Notes: generated from the sequence alone by a model not told the origin. Numbered from the stretch's first letter, positions 19,674 through 28,006 are shown. The stretch is 64,000 nt of DNA from Candidatus Nanosynbacter sp. TM7-053 (GCF_022828375.1 NZ_JAJQJX010000002.1:124001-188000); one strand, 5' to 3'. Program-made: numbers and translations.

Positions 19674-20996
19674 ATGGATACACAACAATTTGACGCACTC
19701 ATCATTGGTTTTGGCAAAGCTGGCAAAACATTGGCGGTAGCGCTGGCAAATGCGGAAAAAAAGGTAGCGCTAGTGGAGCGGTCGCCAAAGATGTATGGCG
19801 GCACCTGTATTAATATTGCTTGTATTCCTACTAAGGTGCTAGTCAATGCAGCCGAACATCATCAAAGTTTTGACGAGGCGATGGCGCATAAGACAACAGT
19901 GGTAGCGCGGTTGAATGAGAAGAACTATCATATGCTTGCGGATCGTGAAACAGTGAGCGTCATTGAGGGTGAGGCATCGTTCGTAGATGATCGTACTGTG
20001 AAGATTGTGGCGGGTAGCGATGAGCTAGTAGTTAGTGCGCCGCAGATTTTTATTAACACCGGTGCGGAATCAATCATCCCAGATATTCCAGGTGTTGATA
20101 AGCCGTTTGTGTATACCAGTACTGAATTGCTGGATAGAATGACGCAGCCAAAACAGCTAGCTATCATTGGTGGCGGTTATATTGGGTTAGAATTTGCCTC
20201 AACTTATGCCAAACTTGGTACAAAAGTAACAGTGTTTGAGAGGGGCGATGCTCTGCTTGCACGTGAAGATCCAGCAATTGCTCGGGCTGCTACTGAAGCA
20301 TTGCAGGCACAGGGTATTGAGATTGTGTTTAGTGTGGATGTGACAGCGATTGAGGGTGAGTCTACTGCGACGATTCGCACAGTAAATCATGATGATTACG
20401 CTGGTTATGATGCGGTTTTGATGGCTACGGGCCGTCGCCCGGCAACGATGAGCTTGAATTTACCAGCTGCTGGTGTAGCGACGGATGAGCGCGGGGCAAT
20501 TGTGGTTGATGAAACACTTCGCACTAGTCGGTCGCATATTTGGGCAATGGGTGATGTAACGGGCGGGCCACAATTTACCTATGCGTCGCTGGACGATTTT
20601 CGGATTGTGAGAAGCCAGTTGCTGGGTGACGGTCTGTACACTCGCGCCAAACAAAAAACCTTACCGTACGCGGTCTTTATGCAAACGCCGCTAGGTCGGG
20701 TGGGTATGACAGAGGCTGAGGCGCGTGCGACGGGGTGCGAAATTATCGTAAAAGAGCTGCCTGCTATGGCGATTCCACGCCTGCATGTTGATAATGCTAC
20801 AACAGGATTGCTGCGTGCGGTGATTGATGCAAACACTGAACAAATTTTGGGTGCTAGTTTATTGTGTCGTAACTCACCAGAAGTCATTAATATTATCAAA
20901 ACTGTAATGGATAATGGCCTGCCATATACTGTGCTGCGTGACCAAATATTCACTCATCCAACGGTGAGTGAGGCATTAAACGATTTATTTGCATAA
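19674..20996 (+). CDS. rclA: RclA-type flavin disulfide reductase
   Basis: 440 residues with high resemblance to E. coli RclA (YkgC), a pyridine nucleotide-disulfide oxidoreductase that protects against reactive chlorine and reduces Cu(II). Visible features are the FAD loop IIGFGKAGKTLAVAL, the redox pair CINIAC near residue 42, the NAD(P) loop IIGGGYIGLEFAS, and the RclA-like end LPYTVLRDQIFTHPTVSEALNDLF. AGGAGGAGG precedes ATG 19674. It overlaps the ribosome site of the HIT gene. Flanking repeats mark it as inserted. A role in surviving neutrophil HOCl is inference. Confidence 0.88.
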   Translation: MDTQQFDALIIGFGKAGKTLAVALANAEKKVALVERSPKMYGGTCINIACIPTKVLVNAAEHHQSFDEAMAHKTTVVARLNEKNYHMLADRETVSVIEGEASFVDDRTVKIVAGSDELVVSAPQIFINTGAESIIPDIPGVDKPFVYTSTELLDRMTQPKQLAIIGGGYIGLEFASTYAKLGTKVTVFERGDALLAREDPAIARAATEALQAQGIEIVFSVDVTAIEGESTATIRTVNHDDYAGYDAVLMATGRRPATMSLNLPAAGVATDERGAIVVDETLRTSRSHIWAMGDVTGGPQFTYASLDDFRIVRSQLLGDGLYTRAKQKTLPYAVFMQTPLGRVGMTEAEARATGCEIIVKELPAMAIPRLHVDNATTGLLRAVIDANTEQILGASLLCRNSPEVINIIKTVMDNGLPYTVLRDQIFTHPTVSEALNDLFA

Positions 20997-21037
20997 AGGA
21001 GTAATTATGAATCACACAATTTTTGACGACATCGTAT
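20995..21037 (+). repeat. 43-bp direct repeat, right copy (start of the intact HIT gene)
   Basis: Partner of 19476-19518. Here it is continuous with the intact HIT reading frame. Confidence 0.9.
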
Positions 21038-21468
21038 CTGGAAAAATGAAATCTTGGAAGATTTGGGAAGATGAGAAATTCCTAGCATTTTTAACACCGT
21101 TTCCGAATACGCCAGGTTTTACTGTGGTGATTCCGAAGCAGAATCCGGGCGATTACGTATTTTCTTTGGATGACAATTTATATTCCGAAATGATGCTGGC
21201 AGTGAAAAAAGTTGCTGGTATTTTGGAAAAAGCATTTGACACGCCGCGAGTGGCGCTGATTTTTGAAGGCACGGGCGTGGCGCATGTGCATGCCAAATTG
21301 ATGCCGCTTCATGGTGATTTGGCAAAGGGAATTGGTTCGCCAGTGTCACACGAGCAAGCGTTTTATGAGGAATATCCTGGTTGGCTAACCACGGCTGACG
21401 GTCCAAAAATGGACGATGCTCAATTGGATGAAATTCAGGCGCGAATTTTAGCCGTGCAAGGTAAATAG
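21007..21468 (+). CDS. HIT-family nucleotide-binding protein
   Basis: 153 residues of the histidine-triad superfamily (nucleoside phosphoramidase or Ap4A-type hydrolase). The triad region reads HVHAKLMPLH, so the catalytic middle His is kept but the third His of H-x-H-x-H is Lys. The N-terminal half (WKIWEDEKFLAFLTPFPNTPGFTVVIPK) is typical. ATG 21007 has AAAGGAG upstream, overlapping the rclA stop, so the gene now depends on the rclA transcript. Confidence 0.88.
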   Translation: MNHTIFDDIVSGKMKSWKIWEDEKFLAFLTPFPNTPGFTVVIPKQNPGDYVFSLDDNLYSEMMLAVKKVAGILEKAFDTPRVALIFEGTGVAHVHAKLMPLHGDLAKGIGSPVSHEQAFYEEYPGWLTTADGPKMDDAQLDEIQARILAVQGK

Positions 21469-21475
21469 TAATTTT

Positions 21476-22471
21476 CTATTCTGATTCTAATTTTACGTTT
21501 TTTCCTTCGTACATATCCAAATAGAACGGATATAGTTTGTCGGCGTGCTTTTTAACCTCGTCTTGGTTTAAGGCTACAATGTCGTGACCGATACCGAATG
21601 AGGCCGGAATTGAATAATATTGGAATTTGGCGCCAGAAGCTGCAGCCATTTGCTTGGGTATGTTGATTGCGAGATTTTTATCAATTGCAGTGTCGTTTTC
21701 GCTCGTTACAACCCCGACATATTTTAGCCCTGGAGCTTTTAGATCGGATTTATAGTTCTTGGCGATTATTATATATTTTCCAAGAGTGCGATATGACAAA
21801 TTGCTACCCGTGAACGAATCTGGAAGAATATTTCGTCCGTAAAGATTTCGTAAAAGCGGAATTTTCCAGGAAGGGGTTTCTGACGCTGAAGGCTGATAAA
21901 AAGGTGATAGAAGTAGTGCTCGTGATATGGTTTGGCTGTTGTACTGAGTAATCCAGGTTGCCATATTTGCGCCGCCAGAAAGTCCGACAATTCCCGTTTC
22001 ATCACCCAAACCGCTAATTATGCTGGTGCTGGAATTCATAAATTGTGCCATTGCTGGAATGGTAATTTCTCCGTGTCGTTTGTTGTCCGTCAGACCGTGG
22101 CTGGGAACGCGGGGAATATAGACGTTATAGCCGGCGTTGAAAAAGGTGTCGCCCAAGTCTGCGAATTGCTGTGGACATGCGCTTACGCCATGAATCATCA
22201 TAACGGCTTTGGCGGTTCTTTTGCCGTGGGTTTTGATGATCGATCGGCATTCTGGTCTAACGTCGGCATTTGAAGTGTCTTCACCAACAGTACGATTTGC
22301 AGCAGCGATGGCGTCGTTGTAACTCAATTTTTCAGAGCTTGAAGATTGCAATTGCTTGGATGTTGCTGGCCAAAAGAAAGCTGCGGCGACCAATAAGGCG
22401 GTTATAATGACGATTGAGCAGACTGCCCAAATAGTAATTTTTATAATGCGATTTTTTCGTGAAGTGTCCAT
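21476..22471 (-). CDS. membrane-anchored alpha/beta hydrolase
   Basis: 331 residues. One N-terminal membrane helix (10-30) is followed by an alpha/beta-hydrolase domain with the nucleophile elbow GLSGG near residue 165, an HG-type early motif (MMIHGVSACPQQF) and a late His (GIGHDIVAL). It resembles lipase/esterase or monoglyceride-lipase-like proteins; the substrate is unknown. TATAAT (22478-22483, minus) ends 6 nt before the ATG. It converges on the HIT gene with a 7-nt gap. Confidence 0.85.
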   Translation of the reverse strand: MDTSRKNRIIKITIWAVCSIVIITALLVAAAFFWPATSKQLQSSSSEKLSYNDAIAAANRTVGEDTSNADVRPECRSIIKTHGKRTAKAVMMIHGVSACPQQFADLGDTFFNAGYNVYIPRVPSHGLTDNKRHGEITIPAMAQFMNSSTSIISGLGDETGIVGLSGGANMATWITQYNSQTISRALLLSPFYQPSASETPSWKIPLLRNLYGRNILPDSFTGSNLSYRTLGKYIIIAKNYKSDLKAPGLKYVGVVTSENDTAIDKNLAINIPKQMAAASGAKFQYYSIPASFGIGHDIVALNQDEVKKHADKLYPFYLDMYEGKNVKLESE

Positions 22472-22526
22472 GAGTATATTATATTGGTTGCGAGTGGAGT
22501 TGTGAAGTTTTGTGGCGTCAGCGTTC

Positions 22527-23093
22527 TTAATAGCCCATACAAATGTCTCGATAAGGTCGCGTCACAATTTCCATTGAATCTAGGCCGAGTTTGGTTTCAA
22601 TTTCACTAATCATCATCAGCGCACTAGTCTCATCATCTGACAAAACCTCAACTTCCACGAAAGTCCCAGCGTCTTTGATTTCGTCGATGGTTACCGTTGC
22701 TTGCGGAAAAGCAGAGGATTGAAACGAGCGACGGTGTTTGTTAACCTCGACCAGTTGCGCCATGCCGAGGTTTGCTAGTAGCTGCTTGGCGGTTGCCGCA
22801 TCTTCGGGTTGAATTGGCAGGTTCGTCTCGGGCTTAATGATTACATTATTTTCCGTATGCGTCGCAGCGGTCGTTGCTGGTTTATACGTCACCTCAGCAA
22901 AACTATCACGCTGGCGAATCCGCAAGCATTCAACTGTCTGCATAAAGTCGACATCAGGACGAGAATAATACGTATCAATTTCGCGAAGATTACTCTTCGG
23001 TTCAAAACCGATGTTTCGCAGCCGCTCGATTAGCTCTTCAATATTGCCCGTTAGCTGGCGCTTGCGTTCGATTTCTAGTAATTTTTTGGTCAT
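22527..23093 (-). CDS. CYTH-domain phosphatase/cyclase-like protein
   Basis: 188 residues. The N-terminal ExExK signature is EIERK (residues 7-11), followed by alternating charged strands (CLRIRQRDSFAEVTYKP and VTIDEIKDAGTFVEVEV) that line the triphosphate tunnel. Family members are class IV adenylate cyclases, thiamine triphosphatases or tripolyphosphatases; I cannot tell which. AGAAAGG lies 7 nt before the ATG. Confidence 0.88.
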   Translation of the reverse strand: MTKKLLEIERKRQLTGNIEELIERLRNIGFEPKSNLREIDTYYSRPDVDFMQTVECLRIRQRDSFAEVTYKPATTAATHTENNVIIKPETNLPIQPEDAATAKQLLANLGMAQLVEVNKHRRSFQSSAFPQATVTIDEIKDAGTFVEVEVLSDDETSALMMISEIETKLGLDSMEIVTRPYRDICMGY

Positions 23094-23178
23094 TTGATAG
23101 CCTTTCTTATGGAAGCGTAGATATTTGAATACTTATTTATATGATGGTTTAATTATAGCAAGAAAGGTAAATGATTTT

Positions 23179-23517
23179 ATGACCACACACCAATTAAAAT
23201 TGGCGACCGAGCCGTTTAACGCTATTATTTCTGGCAATAAGACTATCGAGTCGCGACTATATGACGCCAAACGACAGAAGATCCAGATCGGGGATCGGAT
23301 TATTTTTACAAATAGAGATAATTCCGAGCAAACTGTTACCGCTGAGGTTGTTGGTTTGCTTAGATGCGCGACATTTCGTGACTTATTTTCTCACAATAAT
23401 CCGCGAAAGTTCGGCGGTGATAATGTCGAATGGTTGGAAAATCAAATTTCTGAATTTTATTCTCTCAGCGACCAGCTGGAAAATGGCGTGATAGGTATCG
23501 AATTTGAAATATTTTAA
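23179..23517 (+). CDS. ASCH-domain protein
   Basis: 112 residues of the PUA-like ASCH fold, with the typical start FNAIISGNKTIESRLYDAKRQKIQIGD. ASCH proteins bind or process modified RNA or nucleosides; EcYqfB-type members hydrolyse N4-acetylcytidine. ATG 23179 starts the domain, and AGAAAGG is 11 nt upstream. A broken relative lies at 26330-26535, and another ASCH domain ends the next gene. Confidence 0.85.
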   Translation: MTTHQLKLATEPFNAIISGNKTIESRLYDAKRQKIQIGDRIIFTNRDNSEQTVTAEVVGLLRCATFRDLFSHNNPRKFGGDNVEWLENQISEFYSLSDQLENGVIGIEFEIF

Positions 23518-23582
23518 TGATATAATAATGACCATCCTATCAGGCTACACTAAAAATCGTAGTCATCACAGGAAGGTGTACT

Positions 23583-24920
23583 ATGACTGAAGTTTCAGTC
23601 AATGATATCATTGTACGTCCGGCAAGGGCGGACGATTTCGATTTCGTCGCGGATCTTATGATTCGGGCGCTAACACCGTTTTATGACGGTGACCACTACG
23701 CACACGCACGGCGTATCTTTGATGCGCACATGGCAGGCGGTGTTGACCGCGTCGGCCAGTTCTCGGCCGGACAGTACATGTTCATCGCCGAGAGTGATGG
23801 ACAACCCGTGGGTGTCATTCATGTTGTCAACAAGAAACAGGGGACTGTCAAGATCAGCCCTCTCATTGTTGACACGGCGTACCGAGGAAAGATGGGCGTC
23901 GGAAGTATGCTGCTCAAGCACGCCGAAGATTTCGCCCGAAGCCATGGTGCTCGGCAGATCTACTGCACTGTGGCAGAACCGAACAAAAAGGCGCTGGAAT
24001 TCTTCATCCGGAAGGGCTTCCGCGTCACTGGCACGGCGAAGGACCACTACAAGATTGGTGTCGATGAGCACATGCTGTACAAGCAGCTCGTTGACGAGGC
24101 GGGGTTCGACTCGCCGAACATCTCTGTGGTTCCGTTTAACGAGAGCCAGCACGCTGACGGTGCGCGAGCTCTCATCCTGTCGCAGACGAGTGACGACTTC
24201 GAAGGAGTGGACGACAGTTGGGTTGACGCCCTCTTCGCTGGCTACCGTCGTATGGAATCTGGCGACGTCAACAACAAGTTCAAGATTATCTTTGTCGCTG
24301 AGTGCAACGGTCAGGTTGTTGGTGTCGCTGGTGCAACCCCGAAGAAGGGTCAGCCTATCAAGCTGATGCCTCTCGTGGCGAAGTCGGAAGCAGCTTTTGA
24401 GGCGCTCATTATCGACCTTCAAGGGCTGTTGGAGGATTACGGTCGCAAGCTGTACATCCATCTCGTCCCTGAGCCGTGGCAGGTCGTCTGTCTCCAGCGT
24501 CACGGCTGGAGCTTGGAGGGCGTGTTCCCGGGAGGGTATGCGCCTGCCAGCGTCGTTCAGCAGTGGGGAATCAGTCTCAACAAGGAAGGAGTGTCTATGC
24601 GTAAGATGCGCATCAAGCGTCCATACTACGACGCAATCATGTCCGGCAAGAAGACTCTCGAGGTGAGGGTCGGCTATAACAGCATCAAGCGGCTGAAGGC
24701 TGGCGAGCTGCTACAGCTCGAGACCGGTCACACATCGGGCGTGGTACGGATCAAGTCGATACGTATTTACCGCAGCTTCGCCGACATGCTGGCGGCTGAG
24801 CCGTGGCAGCAGATCGTGCCGCAGGAAGAGAGCGAGAGGGAGGCTCTCCGCCTCCTTCGTAAGATCTACCCTGGCCACAAGGAGAACCTTGGTGTTCACG
24901 TCATCGAGGTCCAAAAGTAG
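23583..24920 (+). CDS. GNAT-GNAT-ASCH three-domain protein, GC-rich
   Basis: 445 residues. The first domain (about 8-170) is a GNAT acetyltransferase with the acetyl-CoA loop YRGKMGVGSMLLKHAE and the late strand NKKALEFFIRKGFRV. The second (175-330) is a more divergent GNAT-like repeat. The last 105 residues form an ASCH domain (RPYYDAIMSGKKTLEVRVGYNSIKRL). The combination suggests acetylation coupled to recognition of a modified nucleoside or RNA. Codons end mostly in C or G, unlike both neighbours, indicating recent transfer, perhaps from a GC-rich actinobacterium. AGGAAGGTG precedes the ATG. Confidence 0.85.
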   Translation: MTEVSVNDIIVRPARADDFDFVADLMIRALTPFYDGDHYAHARRIFDAHMAGGVDRVGQFSAGQYMFIAESDGQPVGVIHVVNKKQGTVKISPLIVDTAYRGKMGVGSMLLKHAEDFARSHGARQIYCTVAEPNKKALEFFIRKGFRVTGTAKDHYKIGVDEHMLYKQLVDEAGFDSPNISVVPFNESQHADGARALILSQTSDDFEGVDDSWVDALFAGYRRMESGDVNNKFKIIFVAECNGQVVGVAGATPKKGQPIKLMPLVAKSEAAFEALIIDLQGLLEDYGRKLYIHLVPEPWQVVCLQRHGWSLEGVFPGGYAPASVVQQWGISLNKEGVSMRKMRIKRPYYDAIMSGKKTLEVRVGYNSIKRLKAGELLQLETGHTSGVVRIKSIRIYRSFADMLAAEPWQQIVPQEESEREALRLLRKIYPGHKENLGVHVIEVQK

Positions 24921-25265
24921 GACAACGAGAGAGGTGTACATCCTCTAGGCTGGAGAAATCCATCTGAACAAATGCGAGTGACTTGGGCTAGTGTCACTGG
25001 TATCTGACTTAAGATACCGAACAGGCTATACTGTCTTTAATGAAAACACTAAAGATGAATTATTTGAAGAAATCGGTCAAGTTTGGGTTTATATTGTTGA
25101 GAATAATACACAGGATGTCGCGTAATAAATCAAATAATACAATCGTCCTAGTGTTATCGGCATATCACATGTCTAGACCCGCATCTATTGTGTATGCTAA
25201 AATAAAACCACAAATAACATCCGCGCGCCGTTTCGCAGCAAGAGGATGTTTATAATCTGAAAGAG
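24921..25265 (+). other. non-coding gap with small hairpins
   Basis: No convincing gene. Hairpins GTGAC/GTCAC (24979-24998 area) and GGTATC/GATACC (24999-25018 area) sit next to a possible -10 TATACT (25027-25032). A short reading frame at 25040-25255 has no recognisable features. A frame ending near 25127 reads like the tail of a protein (ELFEEIGQVWVYIVENN) and may be a gene remnant. Confidence 0.4.
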
Positions 25266-25775
25266 GTGACTTTTATTAAATCCATCATCTGCAAAGACGT
25301 CTTCGGTAATCAATACACCGTTCCTGTTGACGAGCTAAATATTCGCGTCGGCGTGTATGCAGTTATCATTGAAGATAATAAAATTCTTTTAACTAGGCAA
25401 TGGGACGGTTATAGCCTAATTGGCGGCGGCGTCGAGAAGGGCGAAGCAATCGAGGAATCAATTGTCCGCGAAGTTAAGGAGGAAACTGGACTGACTATCA
25501 CACCAGATAGAATTATTCACCAAGCAACCACTTTCTTCAAGCGCAACGCTGAGTCGCAAGCTAACCAGTCAATCCAACTGTACTTTACCCACAGTCAGCT
25601 GCATGGGCAAATCAATAACGACAACATAACCGACAGCGAGAAGACTTATACTAACGGCACGCCAGAATGGGTTGATCTGGATAAGATTGACGATATAAAC
25701 TTTCGCCACAGCGTGGACCTAAGAATAATTTTACAGGCGTATATTTCGCTAGAGGAGATCGAGAGTGTATCATAA
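25266..25775 (+). CDS. NUDIX hydrolase
   Basis: 169 residues. The Nudix box is complete: GGGVEKGEAIEESIVREVKEETGL. The rest is a compact single-domain Nudix fold acting on an unknown nucleotide derivative. Only GTG 25266 offers a standard start, and the ribosome site AAGAGG abuts it, so the start is uncertain. It is followed by a small overlapping gene. Confidence 0.8.
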   Translation: MTFIKSIICKDVFGNQYTVPVDELNIRVGVYAVIIEDNKILLTRQWDGYSLIGGGVEKGEAIEESIVREVKEETGLTITPDRIIHQATTFFKRNAESQANQSIQLYFTHSQLHGQINNDNITDSEKTYTNGTPEWVDLDKIDDINFRHSVDLRIILQAYISLEEIESVS

Positions 25776-25908
25776 GGCTTGCTATAGGGGCAGTAAGAGT
25801 ATTGGGAAGATTTATCTTAGCAAAAAAGAGCGTGTGAAGTCTGCACGTAGTATGGGAAAATATGTCGGACAGATCAAGTCTCGGATAAATGCTTTAAATA
25901 ATCAATAA
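25765..25908 (+). CDS. small basic protein overlapping the NUDIX end
   Basis: 47 residues from GTG 25765, overlapping the NUDIX stop by 11 nt, with AGAGGAG placed 7 nt upstream. The sequence is very basic (YRGSKSIGKIYLSKKERV) and loosely resembles the C-terminal part of small proteins found near transposons and plasmids. It may be real and translationally coupled, or a remnant. It overlaps the convergent NUDIX gene by 35 nt. Confidence 0.45.
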   Translation: MYHKACYRGSKSIGKIYLSKKERVKSARSMGKYVGQIKSRINALNNQ

Positions 25909-26293
25909 CATCTATATAATAAGGATCTGCGCTTTCTGAAATATTAGTATCTAATAGTTCCGATAACGTCATCCAACGGTATTTTTTATGTTCCCAGCTT
26001 AATTTAACAGAAATGTCAGCCTCAGTCTTATCTATGACTATCTCAAAAAGTATATGTCTTGTGTTTTTGTATTGCTTAACAAATAGCTTTTTTAAGCCAT
26101 TTGGATGTATACATATGCCAGTTTCTTCCTGTACTTCTCGTGCGGTCGCCATCCTGGAGGTTTCTTCAGGTTCTACTTCTCCTCCAGGAAGGTCAAGATG
26201 TCCAGGGAAATTAGGGTGCGTGTCTCCCCTATAAAGCAGTAGATATTTACTATTTTTATTCTTAATAAGCGCTTTTGATACTGCTTTAACCAC
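25874..26293 (-). CDS. NUDIX hydrolase (MutT-like)
   Basis: 139 residues with the Nudix box GGEVEPEETSRMATAREVQEETGI preceded by DLPGGE. It resembles MutT/8-oxo-dGTPase-like single-domain enzymes; the substrate is unknown. The start is GTG 26293: TACAAT on the minus strand (26300-26305) ends exactly 6 nt before it, the leaderless spacing seen across the window. Confidence 0.85.
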   Translation of the reverse strand: MVKAVSKALIKNKNSKYLLLYRGDTHPNFPGHLDLPGGEVEPEETSRMATAREVQEETGICIHPNGLKKLFVKQYKNTRHILFEIVIDKTEADISVKLSWEHKKYRWMTLSELLDTNISESADPYYIDVIDYLKHLSET

Positions 26294-26329
26294 ATTTCAA
26301 TTGTAATGAAGAGACAATATTTGGTCAAT

Positions 26330-26535
26330 GCGACATACTATGAACAATGAAAAGCGCCAAAAAATCAACTTGGAGACGAAGTCACTTTTACGAATCGAGA
26401 AAACACCAGTCAGACAATCACTGTAAGAGTGGTTGGTTTATTGCGTTACCAAACCTTTCATGACCTTTTCATTCACAATAATCCTGCAAAATTTGGCAGT
26501 GTTAATATTTCCTCTTCAGAATCTTTTCTCTGCTA
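26330..26535 (+). pseudogene. ASCH-domain pseudogene
   Basis: Translating across frames recovers KRQKINL, then after a one-base deletion near 26375, DEVTFTNRENTSQTITVRVV, GLLRYQTFHDLFIHNNPAKFG and a premature stop. It aligns with the middle of the intact ASCH gene at 23179-23517. The first 25-30 residues are missing and the end is deleted. It is a decayed paralogue or a second acquired copy. Confidence 0.8.
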
Positions 26536-26550
26536 GAAAATCGGCTAGAG

Positions 26551-27450
26551 CTAACAATCCAGAACTATCGTCGCCTTCACTTGTTTTAGGATTGCGTTCA
26601 TGTTTGCGACGTTTATAGTTTTCGCTAGATCATTTCTGGCTAGTGGAGTAGCGGTTTGTTGATAAAAATATATGGGCACTGAAATATAAAATGGGTCAGA
26701 CGTGAAAGTTTCGGCAAGATTCCTTAGGTCGGCTGCATGTAAGGATATGTCAAAGTTTTGTAAATATGTCTGTATAGTTTCACTTGAGCTCAGTCGAGCA
26801 AGGTCTGTATTTTTTACGGTGTAGGTTTGGCTGGTGTAATTGCCATCATAGTACGCTATAAACTTTCCTGGGCTGGACGGGTAGGATGAGATTTTATCGA
26901 AACAAATGTCGCGCACTAGATCTAAAAGTATTGGATATGTGCAGAAAAATGCGGCAGTCAATTCATCGCTGGCGTCGGCGATTTCTATATCAATCTTAAC
27001 GTCTGTAAAATCCTTCGGACTATGGCTGATTTTAAGAGGAGAAATTTTAGATTTTGGGTGTGAATTGCTGGGAGTGGTTTTTTGACTATCGATAAAATAT
27101 TTTTGACAAAGAGCGAGCTGTTTTTGTAATAATGTCATGTCTGTTATATCAATGTTGGATTGCATCTCGGCTTCTATGTGTGAGATGGACTGTTGAATAA
27201 GAGGCTTTTCAAAAGGCGTAATATCGTTGATGATTTCTTCAAATAATGTATTAGACTCGCTTGTGAATAGTGCGGACGTAAAAAATACGCTTGATTCGCT
27301 AGTCGTGCCGTCCAACTCTCCAACAAAAGCTCGGTTACTGCCAACTTTTTCCGTTTCCTTTAAGAATCGCCTAATAATCAGATGCTCAAACAAGTGGCAC
27401 ATGTCGTGGTCTGCTGGTAAATCGTAGGCAGAGTATAGCTTATGAATCAT
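26551..27450 (-). CDS. putative M16-like metallopeptidase fragment-length protein
   Basis: 299 residues. The N-terminal segment HDMCHLFEHLIIRRFL contains HxxEH, the inverted zinc motif of M16 (insulinase/pitrilysin) peptidases. It is followed by a GELDGTTSESSVFFT segment similar to the strand after the active site. The third ligand cannot be assigned with confidence. M16 half-proteins are normally about 400 residues, so this is short. TATAAT (27457-27462, minus) ends 6 nt before ATG 27450. Identity is an inference from the motif. Confidence 0.55.
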   Translation of the reverse strand: MIHKLYSAYDLPADHDMCHLFEHLIIRRFLKETEKVGSNRAFVGELDGTTSESSVFFTSALFTSESNTLFEEIINDITPFEKPLIQQSISHIEAEMQSNIDITDMTLLQKQLALCQKYFIDSQKTTPSNSHPKSKISPLKISHSPKDFTDVKIDIEIADASDELTAAFFCTYPILLDLVRDICFDKISSYPSSPGKFIAYYDGNYTSQTYTVKNTDLARLSSSETIQTYLQNFDISLHAADLRNLAETFTSDPFYISVPIYFYQQTATPLARNDLAKTINVANMNAILKQVKATIVLDC

Positions 27451-27472
27451 AGGTTTATTATAACAAGGTAGT

Positions 27473-27511
27473 AACCCCACTCAGGTAGCTTTATGCTACC
27501 AGGACGGGGTA
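27473..27511. terminator. two-tier hairpin
   Basis: ACCCC/GGGGT outer arms enclose GGTAGC/GCTACC around TTTAT. It lies between two minus-strand genes and may end the upstream one. Confidence 0.6.
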
Positions 27512-27545
27512 ATCTAGAACTTAGAAACACTCAGTCGGCATAAAC

Positions 27546-27938
27546 CTACCAACTCCGCTTTTGTTTGACTGCTGCCAGATAATAGTGGCAACGGCCATTT
27601 GGGTCTGAGATGAAAAATAATTCTTCTGCTTCATCATTTGGACAGATTCTGAGGTGTTGGTCATTGGCATACGGCTTGATAAGATATGTGAATTCAAACT
27701 CAAAACCACCAGACATTTTCTTTACCTGTTGACTCTCGTCTGTTGGGTCGGGATAGTCAATTGCTACAAGTATGAGCGACATGAGCGACTGGCCAGCTGT
27801 TGTTTGAAATAGATAATAGACCGCATCTGGATATAGCGTGATGAAAGAAGCAAATTCACGAACGTACGTCGCTTCATTCAGTACAGGAAAGGCCTGAGTG
27901 ATAAAATCTGGTATTGTGATGCCGATGCTATTTTTCAT
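27546..27938 (-). CDS. small soluble protein, unknown
   Basis: 130 residues with no membrane segment. It has two cysteines and a C-terminal strand pattern (EELFFISDPNGRCHYYLAAV). TATAAT on the minus strand lies 9 nt before the ATG. The family is not recognised. Base composition is AT-rich like its neighbours. Confidence 0.6.
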   Translation of the reverse strand: MKNSIGITIPDFITQAFPVLNEATYVREFASFITLYPDAVYYLFQTTAGQSLMSLILVAIDYPDPTDESQQVKKMSGGFEFEFTYLIKPYANDQHLRICPNDEAEELFFISDPNGRCHYYLAAVKQKRSW

Positions 27939-28006
27939 GTCTTTATAATTATACTATTTTGAGTGTGAAAAATAGACAGTTTTATGACGTGTCCAGGTCA
28001 TATAGC

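Noticed and set aside
21007..21468. HIT gene as inactive because its third triad His is Lys
   Set aside because: The middle catalytic His is kept and the fold is intact, so loss of activity cannot be claimed.
23670..24503. Long minus-strand and other-frame reading frames inside the GNAT-GNAT-ASCH gene
   Set aside because: They are shadows favoured by the GC-rich codon pattern, and their translations show no domain or ribosome site.
25040..25255. 71-residue reading frame after the GNAT-ASCH gene
   Set aside because: A TATACT lies 7 nt before its ATG, but the composition is not protein-like and another frame there looks like a gene remnant.
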